NCBI RefSeq assembly: GCF_014784055.1
Contig: NZ_CP061813.1
Coordinates: 645,501 to 709,500, forward strand
Direction of reading: 5' to 3'
Length of the DNA: 64,000 nt
DNA from: Polaribacter haliotis
Lineage (GTDB): Bacteria > Bacteroidota > Bacteroidia > Flavobacteriales > Flavobacteriaceae
Shown: piece after piece, positions 34,358 through 43,080 of the stretch
Layout of the letters: every line of letters starts with the position of its first letter
How positions within the stretch are numbered: the stretch's first letter is position 1
Made by a program: the position numbers and the translations under genes
Notes under the pieces: model-generated
Seen by the model: only the letters and a program-made list of their open reading frames with translations
Told to the model about the DNA's origin: nothing
Databases searched by the model: none

Positions 34358-36904
34358 CTATGCTTCTCTTCGTAAAACTTCCAAAGGAGAACTCTTTAAA
34401 ACAGATTGAATATTACTCAAACCAATTAATAAAACCAACAATGTAATTCCTGGTAAAAACACCACAAAAGGAATTATAGATGGAAAAAAGGGCTCTTTAA
34501 AGACGAAAATAGCTAAAGCAAAACTACTTATCAATGCCAAAAGGATTCCTACTAAACTGCCTAATAAACCTAAAAAAACATATTCGAAAGCAGTAATTTG
34601 TAGAATCTGTTTATTTTTTGCGCCCAATGTTCTCAATAAAACACTTTCCTTAATTCTTTGATATTTACTGGTTCTTACAGACCCAATCAAAACAATAATT
34701 CCTGTAAGAATGCTAAAAAAAGCCATAAAATTGATAATCCAAGAAACTTTATCTAAAATATCTTCTACGACTGTAAATATTTGTCTTAAATCAATTACAG
34801 TAACATTTGGGAATTTGTCCACTAAATCTCGTTGAAATAAAGCAGATGTTTTTTCATCTGGTACTTTTGTTGAAAAAACACTAAACTGTGGTGCTTCTTC
34901 CAAAACTCCAGCAGGAAAAAGAATCATAAAATTAGGCTCGATTTGAGACCAATCTACTTCACGAATGCTACCAACAGTTGTTTTCATTAAAACACCTTGT
35001 ACGTTAAAAACGATATCATCTCCAACTGAAACATTTGCGTCTTTAGACAACCTTTTATCAATAGAAATCTTTACACCATCTCCTTGTTTAATAGTTGGAA
35101 TCCACTCACCTTCTATAATTTCTTCGGAAGTTGTTAAAGAATCTCGATACGTAGTTCTGAATTCACGATTTAAAATCCAACGTCGAATTTTTCGAGTGCT
35201 ATCTTTACGAATATCATTTACCAACCTTCCTTTAATACTGTGCATTCGCATCGTTACTAAAGGAATATTCGATAAAACAGGTAAATTTTTACTCGTTATA
35301 TTTTCTGATAATTTCTTTCTCTGACTACTTTGAACATCTAAAATAATAATATTAGCATCTTTAGAACTCTGTTCTATGGTTGTTTTTGACAGTAAAATAT
35401 CTTTTGTAAAATATAAAGTACTTATTAAAAAAGTTCCCAAACCAATGGCAACTACTAAAACCACGGTTTGATTGTTAGGTCTGAATAAATTCAATAAACT
35501 TTGGCGCGCTGTAAAATTCCAATTCTTTGGAAAAAAACGTTTGATTAATTTTATAAAACCCAAGGCTACACTTGCCAATAACAGAAATGTAATTAACGTC
35601 GCAATTACAAATGCAAAAGCATATAAAGCATTTTGAATCAACCAAAAAGAGAATAAAAACAGGAATAATAAAATAATTCCAAATACAATAAAGCGTATTT
35701 TTTTGGGTTCTTGTGATGCTTTTTCATCAACTCTTAAAACATCTAAAGGTGATACATACCAAGTTCGAAGCAATGGTAATAATGCAAACAAAACCGACAT
35801 AAATAATCCTAATAAAATACCAATTAAAATTGGTTGAAAAGAAATACTAATTTCTAATGTAAAAGGTAAAAATTCATTCAATAAATAAGGAAATAAAAGC
35901 TGTAATAAAACACCAATTAAAGATCCTATAAAACCACCAATAATTCCAATTCCAGCAATTTGAAACAAGAAAATTAAGAAACTTTGCAATCTTGATGCGC
36001 CCATACATTTTAAAACAGCAATGGCCTTTAATTTTTCTTTGATGTAAATATGTACAGAACTTGCAATACCAATACAACCTAATAATAAAGCTATAAAAGC
36101 GGCCAAATTCAGGAATTTGCCGACATTATCATAACGCCTTCCTAAACGTTCTGTGGTACTTGTGTGTGTGTCTAAATCTGCATTTTCTGCATCTAAAACT
36201 TTGCCTATTTTGTTTTCTAATCTTGTTAAATTCAGGGTATCAGAAACTTTGTAGAAATATTGATATTCTTTTCTACTTCCAAATTGTAGTAATTTTGTTG
36301 CTTCAATAAAACGATAAGGAATTATTACAGTGGGTGCAATAGAACTTGAAATTGCAGAACTACCTGGAATAGATTTTAATGCTCCAGCAATCGGAATTTT
36401 TACTTCACCTACTTTTATAGAATCACCAACTTTTGCATTAAATTGAAGTAACAAAGTAGCGTCAACTAAAGCTCCTCCATTTTTTTGATATTCTGATGAA
36501 GCATTTTCTGGAGCGGTTTTTATTTCTCCATAAAAAGGAAAAGCGCCTTCTAAACCACGAACTTTTACCAATTTTGTGTTTCCGCTTTTTAGAAACGCAA
36601 TCATCGATACAAAATTGACTTCAGATGCATTTGGTTTTAAAGAATCTATAATAGCTTTGGCACGTTCTGTAGGTTCTTGTCTAGAATCGATAATAAAATC
36701 TGCTCCCATTAACGTTTTAGACTGACTTTTAATATTGTCCTTTAAATTGGTACTGAATAATTGAATAGAAACTACAGCCGAAATTCCTAAAATAATAGAC
36801 GCCATAAATAATAACAAGCGTACTTTACTGGCTTTGGCATCTCTCCAAGCCATTTTTAAAAGCCAAGATATCTGTAAATTTTTGTTGGTTAAATCGTTTT
36901 TCAC
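34358..36904 (-). CDS. ABC transporter permease, FtsX/MacB type (YbbP-like)
   Basis: The 848-residue protein has an N-terminal membrane segment (VRLLLFMASIILGISAVVSIQLF) and two FtsX-type blocks of three helices each (about 265-380 and 720-845) separated by a second helix group at about 405-510, with large periplasmic loops between. This architecture, eight to ten helices in about 800 residues, matches YbbP-like permeases. The ATPase gene overlaps its start by 4 bp, and a TesA-like esterase gene is divergent from it, the same association as E. coli tesA-ybbA-ybbP. Such systems are not classical importers and probably act mechanically in the periplasm or on lipids. The substrate is unknown. 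Confidence 0.88.
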   Translation of the reverse strand: MKNDLTNKNLQISWLLKMAWRDAKASKVRLLLFMASIILGISAVVSIQLFSTNLKDNIKSQSKTLMGADFIIDSRQEPTERAKAIIDSLKPNASEVNFVSMIAFLKSGNTKLVKVRGLEGAFPFYGEIKTAPENASSEYQKNGGALVDATLLLQFNAKVGDSIKVGEVKIPIAGALKSIPGSSAISSSIAPTVIIPYRFIEATKLLQFGSRKEYQYFYKVSDTLNLTRLENKIGKVLDAENADLDTHTSTTERLGRRYDNVGKFLNLAAFIALLLGCIGIASSVHIYIKEKLKAIAVLKCMGASRLQSFLIFLFQIAGIGIIGGFIGSLIGVLLQLLFPYLLNEFLPFTLEISISFQPILIGILLGLFMSVLFALLPLLRTWYVSPLDVLRVDEKASQEPKKIRFIVFGIILLFLFLFSFWLIQNALYAFAFVIATLITFLLLASVALGFIKLIKRFFPKNWNFTARQSLLNLFRPNNQTVVLVVAIGLGTFLISTLYFTKDILLSKTTIEQSSKDANIIILDVQSSQRKKLSENITSKNLPVLSNIPLVTMRMHSIKGRLVNDIRKDSTRKIRRWILNREFRTTYRDSLTTSEEIIEGEWIPTIKQGDGVKISIDKRLSKDANVSVGDDIVFNVQGVLMKTTVGSIREVDWSQIEPNFMILFPAGVLEEAPQFSVFSTKVPDEKTSALFQRDLVDKFPNVTVIDLRQIFTVVEDILDKVSWIINFMAFFSILTGIIVLIGSVRTSKYQRIKESVLLRTLGAKNKQILQITAFEYVFLGLLGSLVGILLALISSFALAIFVFKEPFFPSIIPFVVFLPGITLLVLLIGLSNIQSVLKSSPLEVLRREA

Positions 36905-37590
36905 AATGTAGCAGTCAATTCGTTCGATATTATTTTTCCTCCCTTTAAGCGTAATATTTGTTGTGTACGATTTGCCAATTCTAAATCGTGAGAAATAATT
37001 ACCAAAGTAGTTCCGTTTTCTTTGTTTAAATCGAATAATAATTTAATTACTTTTTCACCTGTTTCTTCGTCTAAATTTCCTGTAGGTTCATCTGCAAATA
37101 AAATAGATGGCGAGTTCGAAAACGCTCTTGCCAAAGCAACTCTTTGTTGTTCTCCACCAGAAAGTTGAGACGGATAATGATGCACACGATCTCCCAAACC
37201 TACTTTTCCTAACAAGATTCTACTTTTTGCAGTTGCATCTTTTGCGCCTTGTAATTCCAAGGGAACACTCACATTTTCTAATGCTGTAAGTGTTGGTAAT
37301 AATTGAAAATTCTGAAAAATAAAACCAACTTCTTTATTTCTTAATTGTGCACGTTCGTCTTCATTTAAACTACTTAAATCTTGTCCACATAATTCTACAT
37401 TTCCAGCATTTGGCTGATCTAAACCTGCACAAATACCTAATAAAGTTGTTTTTCCACTTCCAGAAGGCCCAACAATCGAGAAAGTTTGCCCTGCTTCTAC
37501 TTCAAAAGAAATATCTCGTAAAACCGTTAATTCTTTGTTACCACTGGTATATGTTTTTTCTAAACCAGTTATCTTTAATATCTTTGACAT
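36901..37590 (-). CDS. ABC transporter ATP-binding protein (LolD/YbbA type)
   Basis: The 229-residue ATPase contains Walker A GPSGSGKTT (about 40-48), the Q-loop FQNFQLLPTLTALENV, signature LSGGEQQRVALARA (about 143-156), Walker B ILFADEPTGNLD and the switch histidine in LVIISHD. The EPTGNLD form is characteristic of the MacB/LolD/YbbA group that pairs with FtsX-type permeases. Its stop overlaps the permease start by 4 bp, indicating translational coupling. Seventeen bp separate its start from that of the divergent esterase gene. Confidence 0.92.
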   Translation of the reverse strand: MSKILKITGLEKTYTSGNKELTVLRDISFEVEAGQTFSIVGPSGSGKTTLLGICAGLDQPNAGNVELCGQDLSSLNEDERAQLRNKEVGFIFQNFQLLPTLTALENVSVPLELQGAKDATAKSRILLGKVGLGDRVHHYPSQLSGGEQQRVALARAFSNSPSILFADEPTGNLDEETGEKVIKLLFDLNKENGTTLVIISHDLELANRTQQILRLKGGKIISNELTATL

Positions 37591-37607
37591 CTAAATAATT
37601 ATAATTT

Positions 37608-38369
37608 ATGAAGCGACTAATGTTCAAGGTTAAAAATAAGGAAATTCAAGCATCTAAACCAATATTTAGTTCTTCTAAACTCATAAAGTTATGTTATTTT
37701 ATAATTGTATTCTTGCTGATTTCTTGTGGAAATGAGAAAGAAAAAAAGTCAACCGAAAATAATACTTCAACAAAAGAAGTAACAAATACTAAAACTGAAG
37801 AAAATTCATCAACTAATAAAACGATTCTTTGTTTTGGTGATAGTATTACTGCTGGTTATGGTTTAGACGATACAAATGATGCTTTTCCAGCAATTTTAGA
37901 GCAAAAAATAGATTCTTTAGGACTGAATTATACTGTTGTAAACTCTGGAGTAAGTGGAGAAACAACTGCTGGTGGAAAAAGTAGAATTGATTGGGTCATA
38001 AAAAATAAACCTGAAGTATTTCTTTTAGAATTAGGAGCAAATGATGGATTAAGAGGCGTACAATTAACTGAAACAAAATCTAATTTACAAGCTATTATTG
38101 ATGTTGTCAGAGAAAAAAGCCCAAAAACAAAAATAATATTAGCTGGAATGCAATTGCCACCAAATATGGGTTTGGACTATACAACCGAATTCAAACAACT
38201 ATTTATTGATATTGCCAAAGAAAACAAAATCGCTTTTATTCCTTTTCTTTTAAAAGATGTTGGTGGAATTTCTTCATTGAATCAGAATGATGGAATTCAC
38301 CCAAATGTAAAAGGACATAAAATTATGGCAAATACAGTTTGGGAGGTTTTAGCTCCTATAATTAAGTAG
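37608..38369 (+). CDS. Arylesterase / TesA-like SGNH hydrolase lipoprotein
   Basis: The 253 residues begin with a basic stretch and a hydrophobic segment ending LLISC, a lipobox, so the protein is probably a periplasm-facing lipoprotein. The precise start is uncertain because about 30 residues precede the hydrophobic core and a later ATG (codon 5) is possible. A Ser/Thr/Asn linker leads to the SGNH domain: block I CFGDSITAGYG with the nucleophilic Ser, block II NSGVSGETT, block III LELGANDGLRG and block V DGIHPNVKGH with the Asp/His pair. TesA-type enzymes hydrolyse acyl esters and thioesters. Genes for the cognate YbbA/YbbP transporter are divergent, 17 bp away. Confidence 0.9.
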   Translation: MKRLMFKVKNKEIQASKPIFSSSKLIKLCYFIIVFLLISCGNEKEKKSTENNTSTKEVTNTKTEENSSTNKTILCFGDSITAGYGLDDTNDAFPAILEQKIDSLGLNYTVVNSGVSGETTAGGKSRIDWVIKNKPEVFLLELGANDGLRGVQLTETKSNLQAIIDVVREKSPKTKIILAGMQLPPNMGLDYTTEFKQLFIDIAKENKIAFIPFLLKDVGGISSLNQNDGIHPNVKGHKIMANTVWEVLAPIIK

Positions 38370-38375
38370 TTATTT

Positions 38376-38440
38376 CACAGAGATTAACAGAGTTTTTTCA
38401 CAGAGGTTCACAGAGAAAAAAACACGAATTTTACAGATTA
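38376..38440. repeat. CACAGAG-rich intergenic repeat
   Basis: TTCACAGAGATTAACAGAG, TTCACAGAGGTTCACAGAG and a decayed TTACAGATTACACAG follow one another directly after the esterase gene. The rest of the gap to the SDR gene holds no gene other than the family C element at 38572-38607. Confidence 0.6.
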
Positions 38441-38571
38441 CACAGATGTTTACGGATAATATTTTTAATAAAATAGATAACCAAATTATTTTTTTCTTTT
38501 GGAAAATTAAGAAAAAGAGAGTGTTTCACAAATATTTACAGACATATCGCCCCATAAAACAAGAACATAAG

Positions 38572-38607
38572 AGTGTTTTCCCCTTTGGGGAATTAAAGGG
38601 GCTTTTA
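38572..38607. repeat. Repeat family C element ending on the SDR stop codon
   Basis: GAGTGTTTTCCCCTTTGGGG is followed by AATTAAAGGGGCTTTTA, whose last three bases form the TAA stop of the SDR gene on the minus strand. The CCCC/GGGG hairpin is the conserved core. A second element at 40278-40316 ends in the same way on another stop codon. Confidence 0.75.
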
Positions 38608-40140
38608 CCAGTCAATAGGAAAATAATCTTTCAAAAACTTTCCAGACCAATGTTTTCCGGTATTTATTCCGTCAATTAAAGGATCCATCACTCTTGCTGC
38701 ACCATCTACAATATCTAAAGGAGGTTGAAAATCGTGCACTTCTTCTTTCTTTTTAGATAATTCAGCAGGATCTTCATCTGTAACCCAACCTGTATCCACA
38801 GCATTCATGTAAATTCCTTTCTTTGCAAAAGTTGCTGATGAAGTATGTGTTAACATATTTAAAGCCGCTTTAGCCATATTTGTATGAGGATGTCTATCCA
38901 CTTTTTTGAATCTATGAAACTTCCCTTCCATCGCAGAAACGTTGATAATGTGTTTCTTTCCTGTGTTTTCTTTCATCATTAAATTAGACAAACGATTACA
39001 CAAAACAAAAGGTGCAACAGCATTTACCAACTGAACTTCCACCATTTCTGTGGTTTCGATTTCGCCTAAACGCAAACGCCAACTGTTTGTTTTTCTTAAA
39101 TCTACTTGTTGTAAATCTGCATCTAATTTTCCTTCAGGAAAAACTTCTGCTGTTTGTAAAGAATTGTCGAAACTATAAGGAATTTGAGACAATTCAGCTG
39201 AATTTCTTAAGCCTATTCCTGGTTCTGGTCCATGCCAAGTTACTGGCAACACATTATTTTTAGCTGTTTTTGTTGATGAAATACTTAAATCTGATATTTC
39301 TTTCAAACATTCAGCATGATTTTCTAACAAAGTCTGTGCTAATATTGGAAGTTGATCAATTGGTTTCTTTTCATTTTCCATCATATGAGCGTAAAAACCT
39401 GATGGTCTTCTTACAGTTTGTGCTGCATTGTTTATGAGAATATCTAATCTATCGTATTTCTGTTCTATATAATTACAGAAAATTTCTACACTTGGAATGT
39501 GTCTTAAATCCAAACCATGAATGTGTAAACGATCGCTCCAATCTTTATAATCTTCTTCTTTTGCAAAACGAATGGCAGAATCTGCAGGAAAACGAGTCGT
39601 AGCAATTACTGTTGCTCCAGAACGTAAAGCCATTAAAGTAATATGATAGCCAATTTTTAAACGAGATCCTGTAATTACAGCAACTTGTCCTGTTAAATCT
39701 GTCGTTTGAAAACGTTTCGCATAATTCAAGTCACCACAATCTGTACACATGGTATCATAAAAATGATGCAATTTTGTAAAAACTGCTTTACATACGTAGC
39801 AATTTCTTGGAGATTCTAATTCTGGTGTGTCTTCTGGAATTGCAGCTGCACCTAATAATTTTGGTGCCACAAACAAGGCTGCTTCTCTTGCAGAACGAAT
39901 TCCGGTTGATTTTCTTGCATGTTTATCGCTTTCAATTCTCTTTCTTTTTGCTGCTTTTTTAGCGTCTTTTCTTCTTCGCTGAAATTCATCTCTATTTGGA
40001 CGAGATAATTCGCCAGCAACTTTAAAAAGTGCGACTCTTTGTGCTTCTGGAATCTCAAAAAGCTGATTTGTATCCGCCAATAAATCTTGTATTGTTTTTA
40101 TACAAGCATCTATTTCTGGATTATTTTTTTGTTCGCTCAT
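38605..40140 (-). CDS. SDR-fold protein with N-terminal zinc ribbon and altered active site
   Basis: The 511 residues have an N-terminal helical region of about 110 residues (basic [14 protein letters not shown]), a zinc-binding CYVC...CTDC cluster (about 112-137) and a Rossmann domain: [33 protein letters not shown], then [18 protein letters not shown] and [11 protein letters not shown]. Normal SDR enzymes need TGxxxGxG and YxxxK. Here the second glycine is Lys (TGSRLKIG) and the residue four before the Lys is Thr, so the catalytic Tyr is missing while Ser and Lys remain. An insertion of about 90 residues interrupts the fold. It may act as a binding protein rather than a dehydrogenase. The gene is intact and the role unknown. 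Confidence 0.8.
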   Translation of the reverse strand: MSEQKNNPEIDACIKTIQDLLADTNQLFEIPEAQRVALFKVAGELSRPNRDEFQRRRKDAKKAAKRKRIESDKHARKSTGIRSAREAALFVAPKLLGAAAIPEDTPELESPRNCYVCKAVFTKLHHFYDTMCTDCGDLNYAKRFQTTDLTGQVAVITGSRLKIGYHITLMALRSGATVIATTRFPADSAIRFAKEEDYKDWSDRLHIHGLDLRHIPSVEIFCNYIEQKYDRLDILINNAAQTVRRPSGFYAHMMENEKKPIDQLPILAQTLLENHAECLKEISDLSISSTKTAKNNVLPVTWHGPEPGIGLRNSAELSQIPYSFDNSLQTAEVFPEGKLDADLQQVDLRKTNSWRLRLGEIETTEMVEVQLVNAVAPFVLCNRLSNLMMKENTGKKHIINVSAMEGKFHRFKKVDRHPHTNMAKAALNMLTHTSSATFAKKGIYMNAVDTGWVTDEDPAELSKKKEEVHDFQPPLDIVDGAARVMDPLIDGINTGKHWSGKFLKDYFPIDW

Positions 40141-40173
40141 ATAATTTAAGCTATAATTTTATATTTAAAAATG

Positions 40174-40215
40174 TTCTCGATACAATTCCACAAAAAAGTG
40201 GAATCACTCGAACTA
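40174..40215. repeat. Hairpin repeat family E (TTCTCGATAC...CACTCGAAC)
   Basis: GTTCTCGATACA is followed by a hairpin ATTCCAC-AAAAAA-GTGGAAT (40185-40204) and then CACTCGAACT. Outer blocks of this form around a variable hairpin are common intergenic elements in Flavobacteriaceae. It lies in the 173-bp gap between the RhlE-like stop and the SDR start, which also contains the family C copy. Confidence 0.6.
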
Positions 40216-40277
40216 ACATTCGGTAAACTACTTTCCTCACTATTATACTTATCTATAAAAACAATAAGTATCACAAG

Positions 40278-40316
40278 AGTGTTCCTTCCCTTTGGGAAGG
40301 CTAGGATGGGCTTTTA
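40278..40316. repeat. Repeat family C element ending on the RhlE-like stop codon
   Basis: AGTGTTCCTTCCCTTTGGGAAGG contains a perfect CCTTCCC/GGGAAGG stem and is followed by CTAGGATGGGCTTTTA, whose final TTA is the TAA stop codon of the helicase gene on the minus strand. Same layout as 38572-38607, with a covarying stem. Confidence 0.75.
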
Positions 40317-41654
40317 TCTCTTCTTCTTCTTTTTAACTTCTTCTGTTTTTGGAGTATTTGAAGCAGTTTGTGCCAAATAATTTGCCAAAATCTTATCTAC
40401 CAATTCTTCTTTTGTTAAATGATGAAATATGGTTTTTATTTGAGATTTAAAATCTTCCGATATTGTTTTATTCGGTTTTGTTTTAAATATTTTTTTTGCC
40501 CACAACAAGCCATTATTTTCTTCTATAGATTGGGCATCTGCTTTTTCATATCTCGAAAATGAAATTCCTAATTCCTTTTCAAAATCTGCAATATCCACCA
40601 CTTCTTCTTGCTGTAAAATAGTTAAAGAAAGTCCCTTTGCTCCTGCTCTGGCTGTTCTTCCACTTCTGTGCACATACGCATCATACGTATCTGGCAAATG
40701 ATAATTAACCACATAAGAAATCTCTTTTACATCAATTCCTCTTGCGGCTAAATCTGTTGCCACTAAAATATCTATGTGTCCTTCTCTAAATTGTCCCATA
40801 ATTCTATCTCGAATTCCTTGGGTTAAACTTCCATGAATTGCTCCTGATGAAAATTTATTAATAGCTAAATTCTTTGCTAATTTATTAACTGCAGCTTTTG
40901 TTTTACAGAAAATAATTCCTCTTTGGCCTTCTTTAGAATTTAAGAAATGTAATAAAACTTCTAATTTTTCAATGGGTTCTACAACTACATATTGATGGTC
41001 AATTCCTTGATGACCAACAGTTTTCATATCAGCTTCAATGGTAACCACTTCTTTAGACATGTAGTTATTTACCAATTGTCTAATAGCACCAGGCATTGTT
41101 GCTGTAAATAAGAAAGTTCTTCTTTTTTTCGGAATTTCAGCAATAATGGCATCCAAACCTTCTTTTAAAGCACTTACCATTTCATCTGCTTCATCTAAAA
41201 TAAAGTAAGAAATATTTTTTATGTTGATGGCTTCACGTTTTACCAAATCTGCCAAACGTCCTGGAGTTGCCACTACAATATGTGTTTTCTCTTTTAAGCG
41301 ATCTATTTGTGGTTTGATAGGAATTCCTCCACAAACAACAGCAATAGAAATATCTGGACTGTGTTTTGCAAAAGATTCTAAATTACTATGAATTTGTTGC
41401 CCCAATTCTCTTGTTGGCGCTAAAATAATCGCCTGAATATCTTCTTTTTTTGTGTCAATTAATTGCAATAAAGGCAAGCCAAAAGAAGCAGTTTTACCTG
41501 TTCCAGTTTTTGCCATTGCAACTACATCTTCATGCTGATTTAAGATTACAGGAATTACTTTCTGCTGAATATCTGTAGGCACAGAAATCTGTAAATCTGT
41601 TAAACTTTGTTGTAATTGTTGATGGATTCCTAAATCGGAAAAATGTTTTGACAT
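40314..41654 (-). CDS. DEAD-box RNA helicase (RhlE-like)
   Basis: The 446-residue helicase has the Q motif, motif I AKTGTGKTAS (about 45-54), APTRELG, ATPGR, the canonical LDEADEM, TATMP for motif III, TDLAARGIDV and HRSGRTAR, followed by a basic tail (KTEEVKKKKKR). It belongs to the RhlE/cold-shock helicase group that remodels ribosomal and messenger RNA at low temperature. Neighbours are a cold-shock protein and a hibernation factor gene upstream, so the region is enriched for RNA-level stress functions. Its promoter is TATCTTTG at 41671-41678. Confidence 0.93.
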   Translation of the reverse strand: MSKHFSDLGIHQQLQQSLTDLQISVPTDIQQKVIPVILNQHEDVVAMAKTGTGKTASFGLPLLQLIDTKKEDIQAIILAPTRELGQQIHSNLESFAKHSPDISIAVVCGGIPIKPQIDRLKEKTHIVVATPGRLADLVKREAINIKNISYFILDEADEMVSALKEGLDAIIAEIPKKRRTFLFTATMPGAIRQLVNNYMSKEVVTIEADMKTVGHQGIDHQYVVVEPIEKLEVLLHFLNSKEGQRGIIFCKTKAAVNKLAKNLAINKFSSGAIHGSLTQGIRDRIMGQFREGHIDILVATDLAARGIDVKEISYVVNYHLPDTYDAYVHRSGRTARAGAKGLSLTILQQEEVVDIADFEKELGISFSRYEKADAQSIEENNGLLWAKKIFKTKPNKTISEDFKSQIKTIFHHLTKEELVDKILANYLAQTASNTPKTEEVKKKKKR

Positions 41655-41670
41655 GTAAAATTATTTTGTG

Positions 41671-41678
41671 CAAAGATA
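41671..41678 (-). promoter_or_regulatory. Promoter -7 element of the RhlE-like helicase gene
   Basis: Minus strand TATCTTTG, an exact consensus match 16 bp before the start codon. The leader would be about 10 nt. Confidence 0.55.
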
Positions 41679-41742
41679 ACTACACTTTTTGTTGATATGG
41701 TTTTTTCTTTACTGCATTTTTAATTCAAAAAAAAGCATAAAA

Positions 41743-41768
41743 AAAGCTCATCAAAATTGATGAGCTTT
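41743..41768 (-). terminator. Intrinsic terminator of the cold-shock gene
   Basis: AAAGCTCATCA and TGATGAGCTTT form an 11-bp perfect stem. On the minus strand the hairpin is followed by seven T residues, the expected form after the cold-shock gene. Confidence 0.9.
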
Positions 41769-41793
41769 CTTTTAAACTTGAAAGTATATGTTA

Positions 41794-41985
41794 TTAGATA
41801 ACTTTTACGTTTACTGCGTTTAAACCTTTGTTACCTTCTTGTAAATCAAATTCTACTTTATCTCCTTCACGAATCTCGTCTACTAAACCAGAAATGTGTA
41901 CGAAATGATCTTTTTCAACTCCTTCTTCAGTGATAAATCCAAAACCTTTAGTTTCGTTGAAAAATTTTACTGTACCTGTATTCAT
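41794..41985 (-). CDS. Cold-shock protein (CspA family)
   Basis: The 63-residue single OB-fold protein has RNP1 KGFGFI and RNP2 HFVHI around the usual aromatic residues (VKFFNETKGFGFITEEG; EKDHFVHISGL). It binds single-stranded nucleic acid and acts as an RNA chaperone. It has a full Bacteroidota promoter (TTG, 19-bp spacer, CATCTTTG) and a strong terminator, so it is a monocistronic, probably highly expressed gene. The RhlE-like helicase gene lies downstream. Confidence 0.97.
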   Translation of the reverse strand: MNTGTVKFFNETKGFGFITEEGVEKDHFVHISGLVDEIREGDKVEFDLQEGNKGLNAVNVKVI

Positions 41986-42011
41986 AATATTGTTATTAAT
42001 TTATTAAGTTG

Positions 42012-42041
42012 CAAAGATGCCACCATATTTTAGACTTACAA
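42012..42041 (-). promoter_or_regulatory. Promoter of the cold-shock gene
   Basis: On the minus strand TTG (42039-42041) is followed by a 19-bp spacer and CATCTTTG (42012-42019), one base from TAnnTTTG. The start codon lies 26 bp further. Position and spacing are ideal for the flavobacterial housekeeping sigma factor. Confidence 0.65.
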
Positions 42042-42156
42042 TTTATTAATTCATTTATTTTCAAATTATTACGTGATTCTCAGTGGTTTTTAGGTATTAA
42101 CCTTTAAATCAACTTAATATCAAGAAAAAAACTATTGAATCCATATTTTTAATCGT

Positions 42157-42187
42157 AAAAAAACCTTCCAAATTGGAAGGTTTTTCG
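42157..42187 (-). terminator. Intrinsic terminator after the hibernation factor gene
   Basis: AAAACCTTCC and GGAAGGTTTT pair around AAATT. A run of T follows on the minus strand. It separates the HPF gene from the cold-shock promoter. Confidence 0.88.
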
Positions 42188-42208
42188 CTTTATAACTCGA
42201 AAACTTGT

Positions 42209-42511
42209 TTAATAAGCCTTCATTTTATCTTTTTTCTTTCTTAATTGTACGTCTAATTCACGAATTGCTTCACTAACAGACGACTCAAAATTATCGTTAC
42301 TTGATTCTGCAAATAATCTTGGTCCAGGTAAACTTACTCTAATTCCGCAAATTTTTCCTGTTTCTTCTGAAGATGTATTTTCTTGTTTAAAAAACACATC
42401 TGCTCTTATTAGAAAATCATATTTCTTATACATATGATTCAGTTTTTCTGTTGTAAAAGCTTCTAAACGTTCGCTTGCTGTAATATCATGGTATTCAAAT
42501 TTAATGTCCAT
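42209..42511 (-). CDS. hpf: Ribosome hibernation promoting factor / RaiA family
   Basis: The 100-residue short-form protein begins MDIKFEYHDITASERLEAFTTEKL and ends with a basic helix (SEAIRELDVQLRKKKDKMK), the beta-alpha-beta-beta-beta-alpha fold that binds the 30S decoding region and stabilises idle ribosomes. No C-terminal dimerisation domain is present, as in short HPF/YfiA. It follows the peroxiredoxin gene by 25 bp and ends at a strong terminator, so it may be the last gene of an operon with the peroxiredoxin and alcohol dehydrogenase genes. Confidence 0.9.
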   Translation of the reverse strand: MDIKFEYHDITASERLEAFTTEKLNHMYKKYDFLIRADVFFKQENTSSEETGKICGIRVSLPGPRLFAESSNDNFESSVSEAIRELDVQLRKKKDKMKAY

Positions 42512-42536
42512 ATTTTTTCTTATTTAAGTTAATAAT

Positions 42537-43043
42537 TTACGCTTCTCCTCTTGCAGGATATCCTTCTTTTAAAATATAATCGATTCCGCCTAAAACTTCT
42601 CTCAAAGGAGATCTTCCAAAAGGCATCGATTGTATAGATTCCCAATAGACAGTTCCGTCTTTATGGATTAAAAACAAACCTGGTTCTGTAAAATGTTTAG
42701 GTTCTTTTTTAATTCCTTCAGAAATAAATAAACCCCATTTTCTGGCTTCTTCAATTGGAAAATCATATCCAACAGGAATATCGTCAATATCCCATTCTTT
42801 ATACGTTTCTTTGGCTACTTCTTCAGTATCTGAACTTATTGCAATTAGATTTACACCTCTTTCTGTAAACTCGTCTTTTTTCTTTTGAAGTTCTTCTAAT
42901 TGTTTTTTACAAACAGGACAGTGTTTTCCTCTATAAAAAACAAGCATTGTAAAGTTTTCTGGTGTTTGTTCTTGTAAACTCCATTTAGTACCGTTCACTA
43001 AATTAATTTCTAAATTTGGTGCTTTTTCTCTTGGTTTTATCAT
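42537..43043 (-). CDS. Peroxiredoxin-like (AhpC/TSA) protein
   Basis: The 168-residue thioredoxin-fold protein has a CPVC motif at residues 42-45 (YRGKHCPVCKKQLEEL) where peroxiredoxins carry the peroxidatic Cys. The AhpC/TSA pattern follows (LIAISSDTEEVAKETYKEW; GLFLIHKDGTVYWESI). The CxxC form places it in the PRX-like2 group, which may act as a thiol peroxidase or disulfide reductase. No signal peptide, so cytoplasmic. It is 37 bp downstream of the alcohol dehydrogenase gene and 25 bp upstream of HPF, suggesting co-transcription under stress. Confidence 0.88.
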   Translation of the reverse strand: MIKPREKAPNLEINLVNGTKWSLQEQTPENFTMLVFYRGKHCPVCKKQLEELQKKKDEFTERGVNLIAISSDTEEVAKETYKEWDIDDIPVGYDFPIEEARKWGLFISEGIKKEPKHFTEPGLFLIHKDGTVYWESIQSMPFGRSPLREVLGGIDYILKEGYPARGEA

Positions 43044-43080
43044 CTTTTTCTGTTTTTTAATTAATATTTATTTTCTCTTT

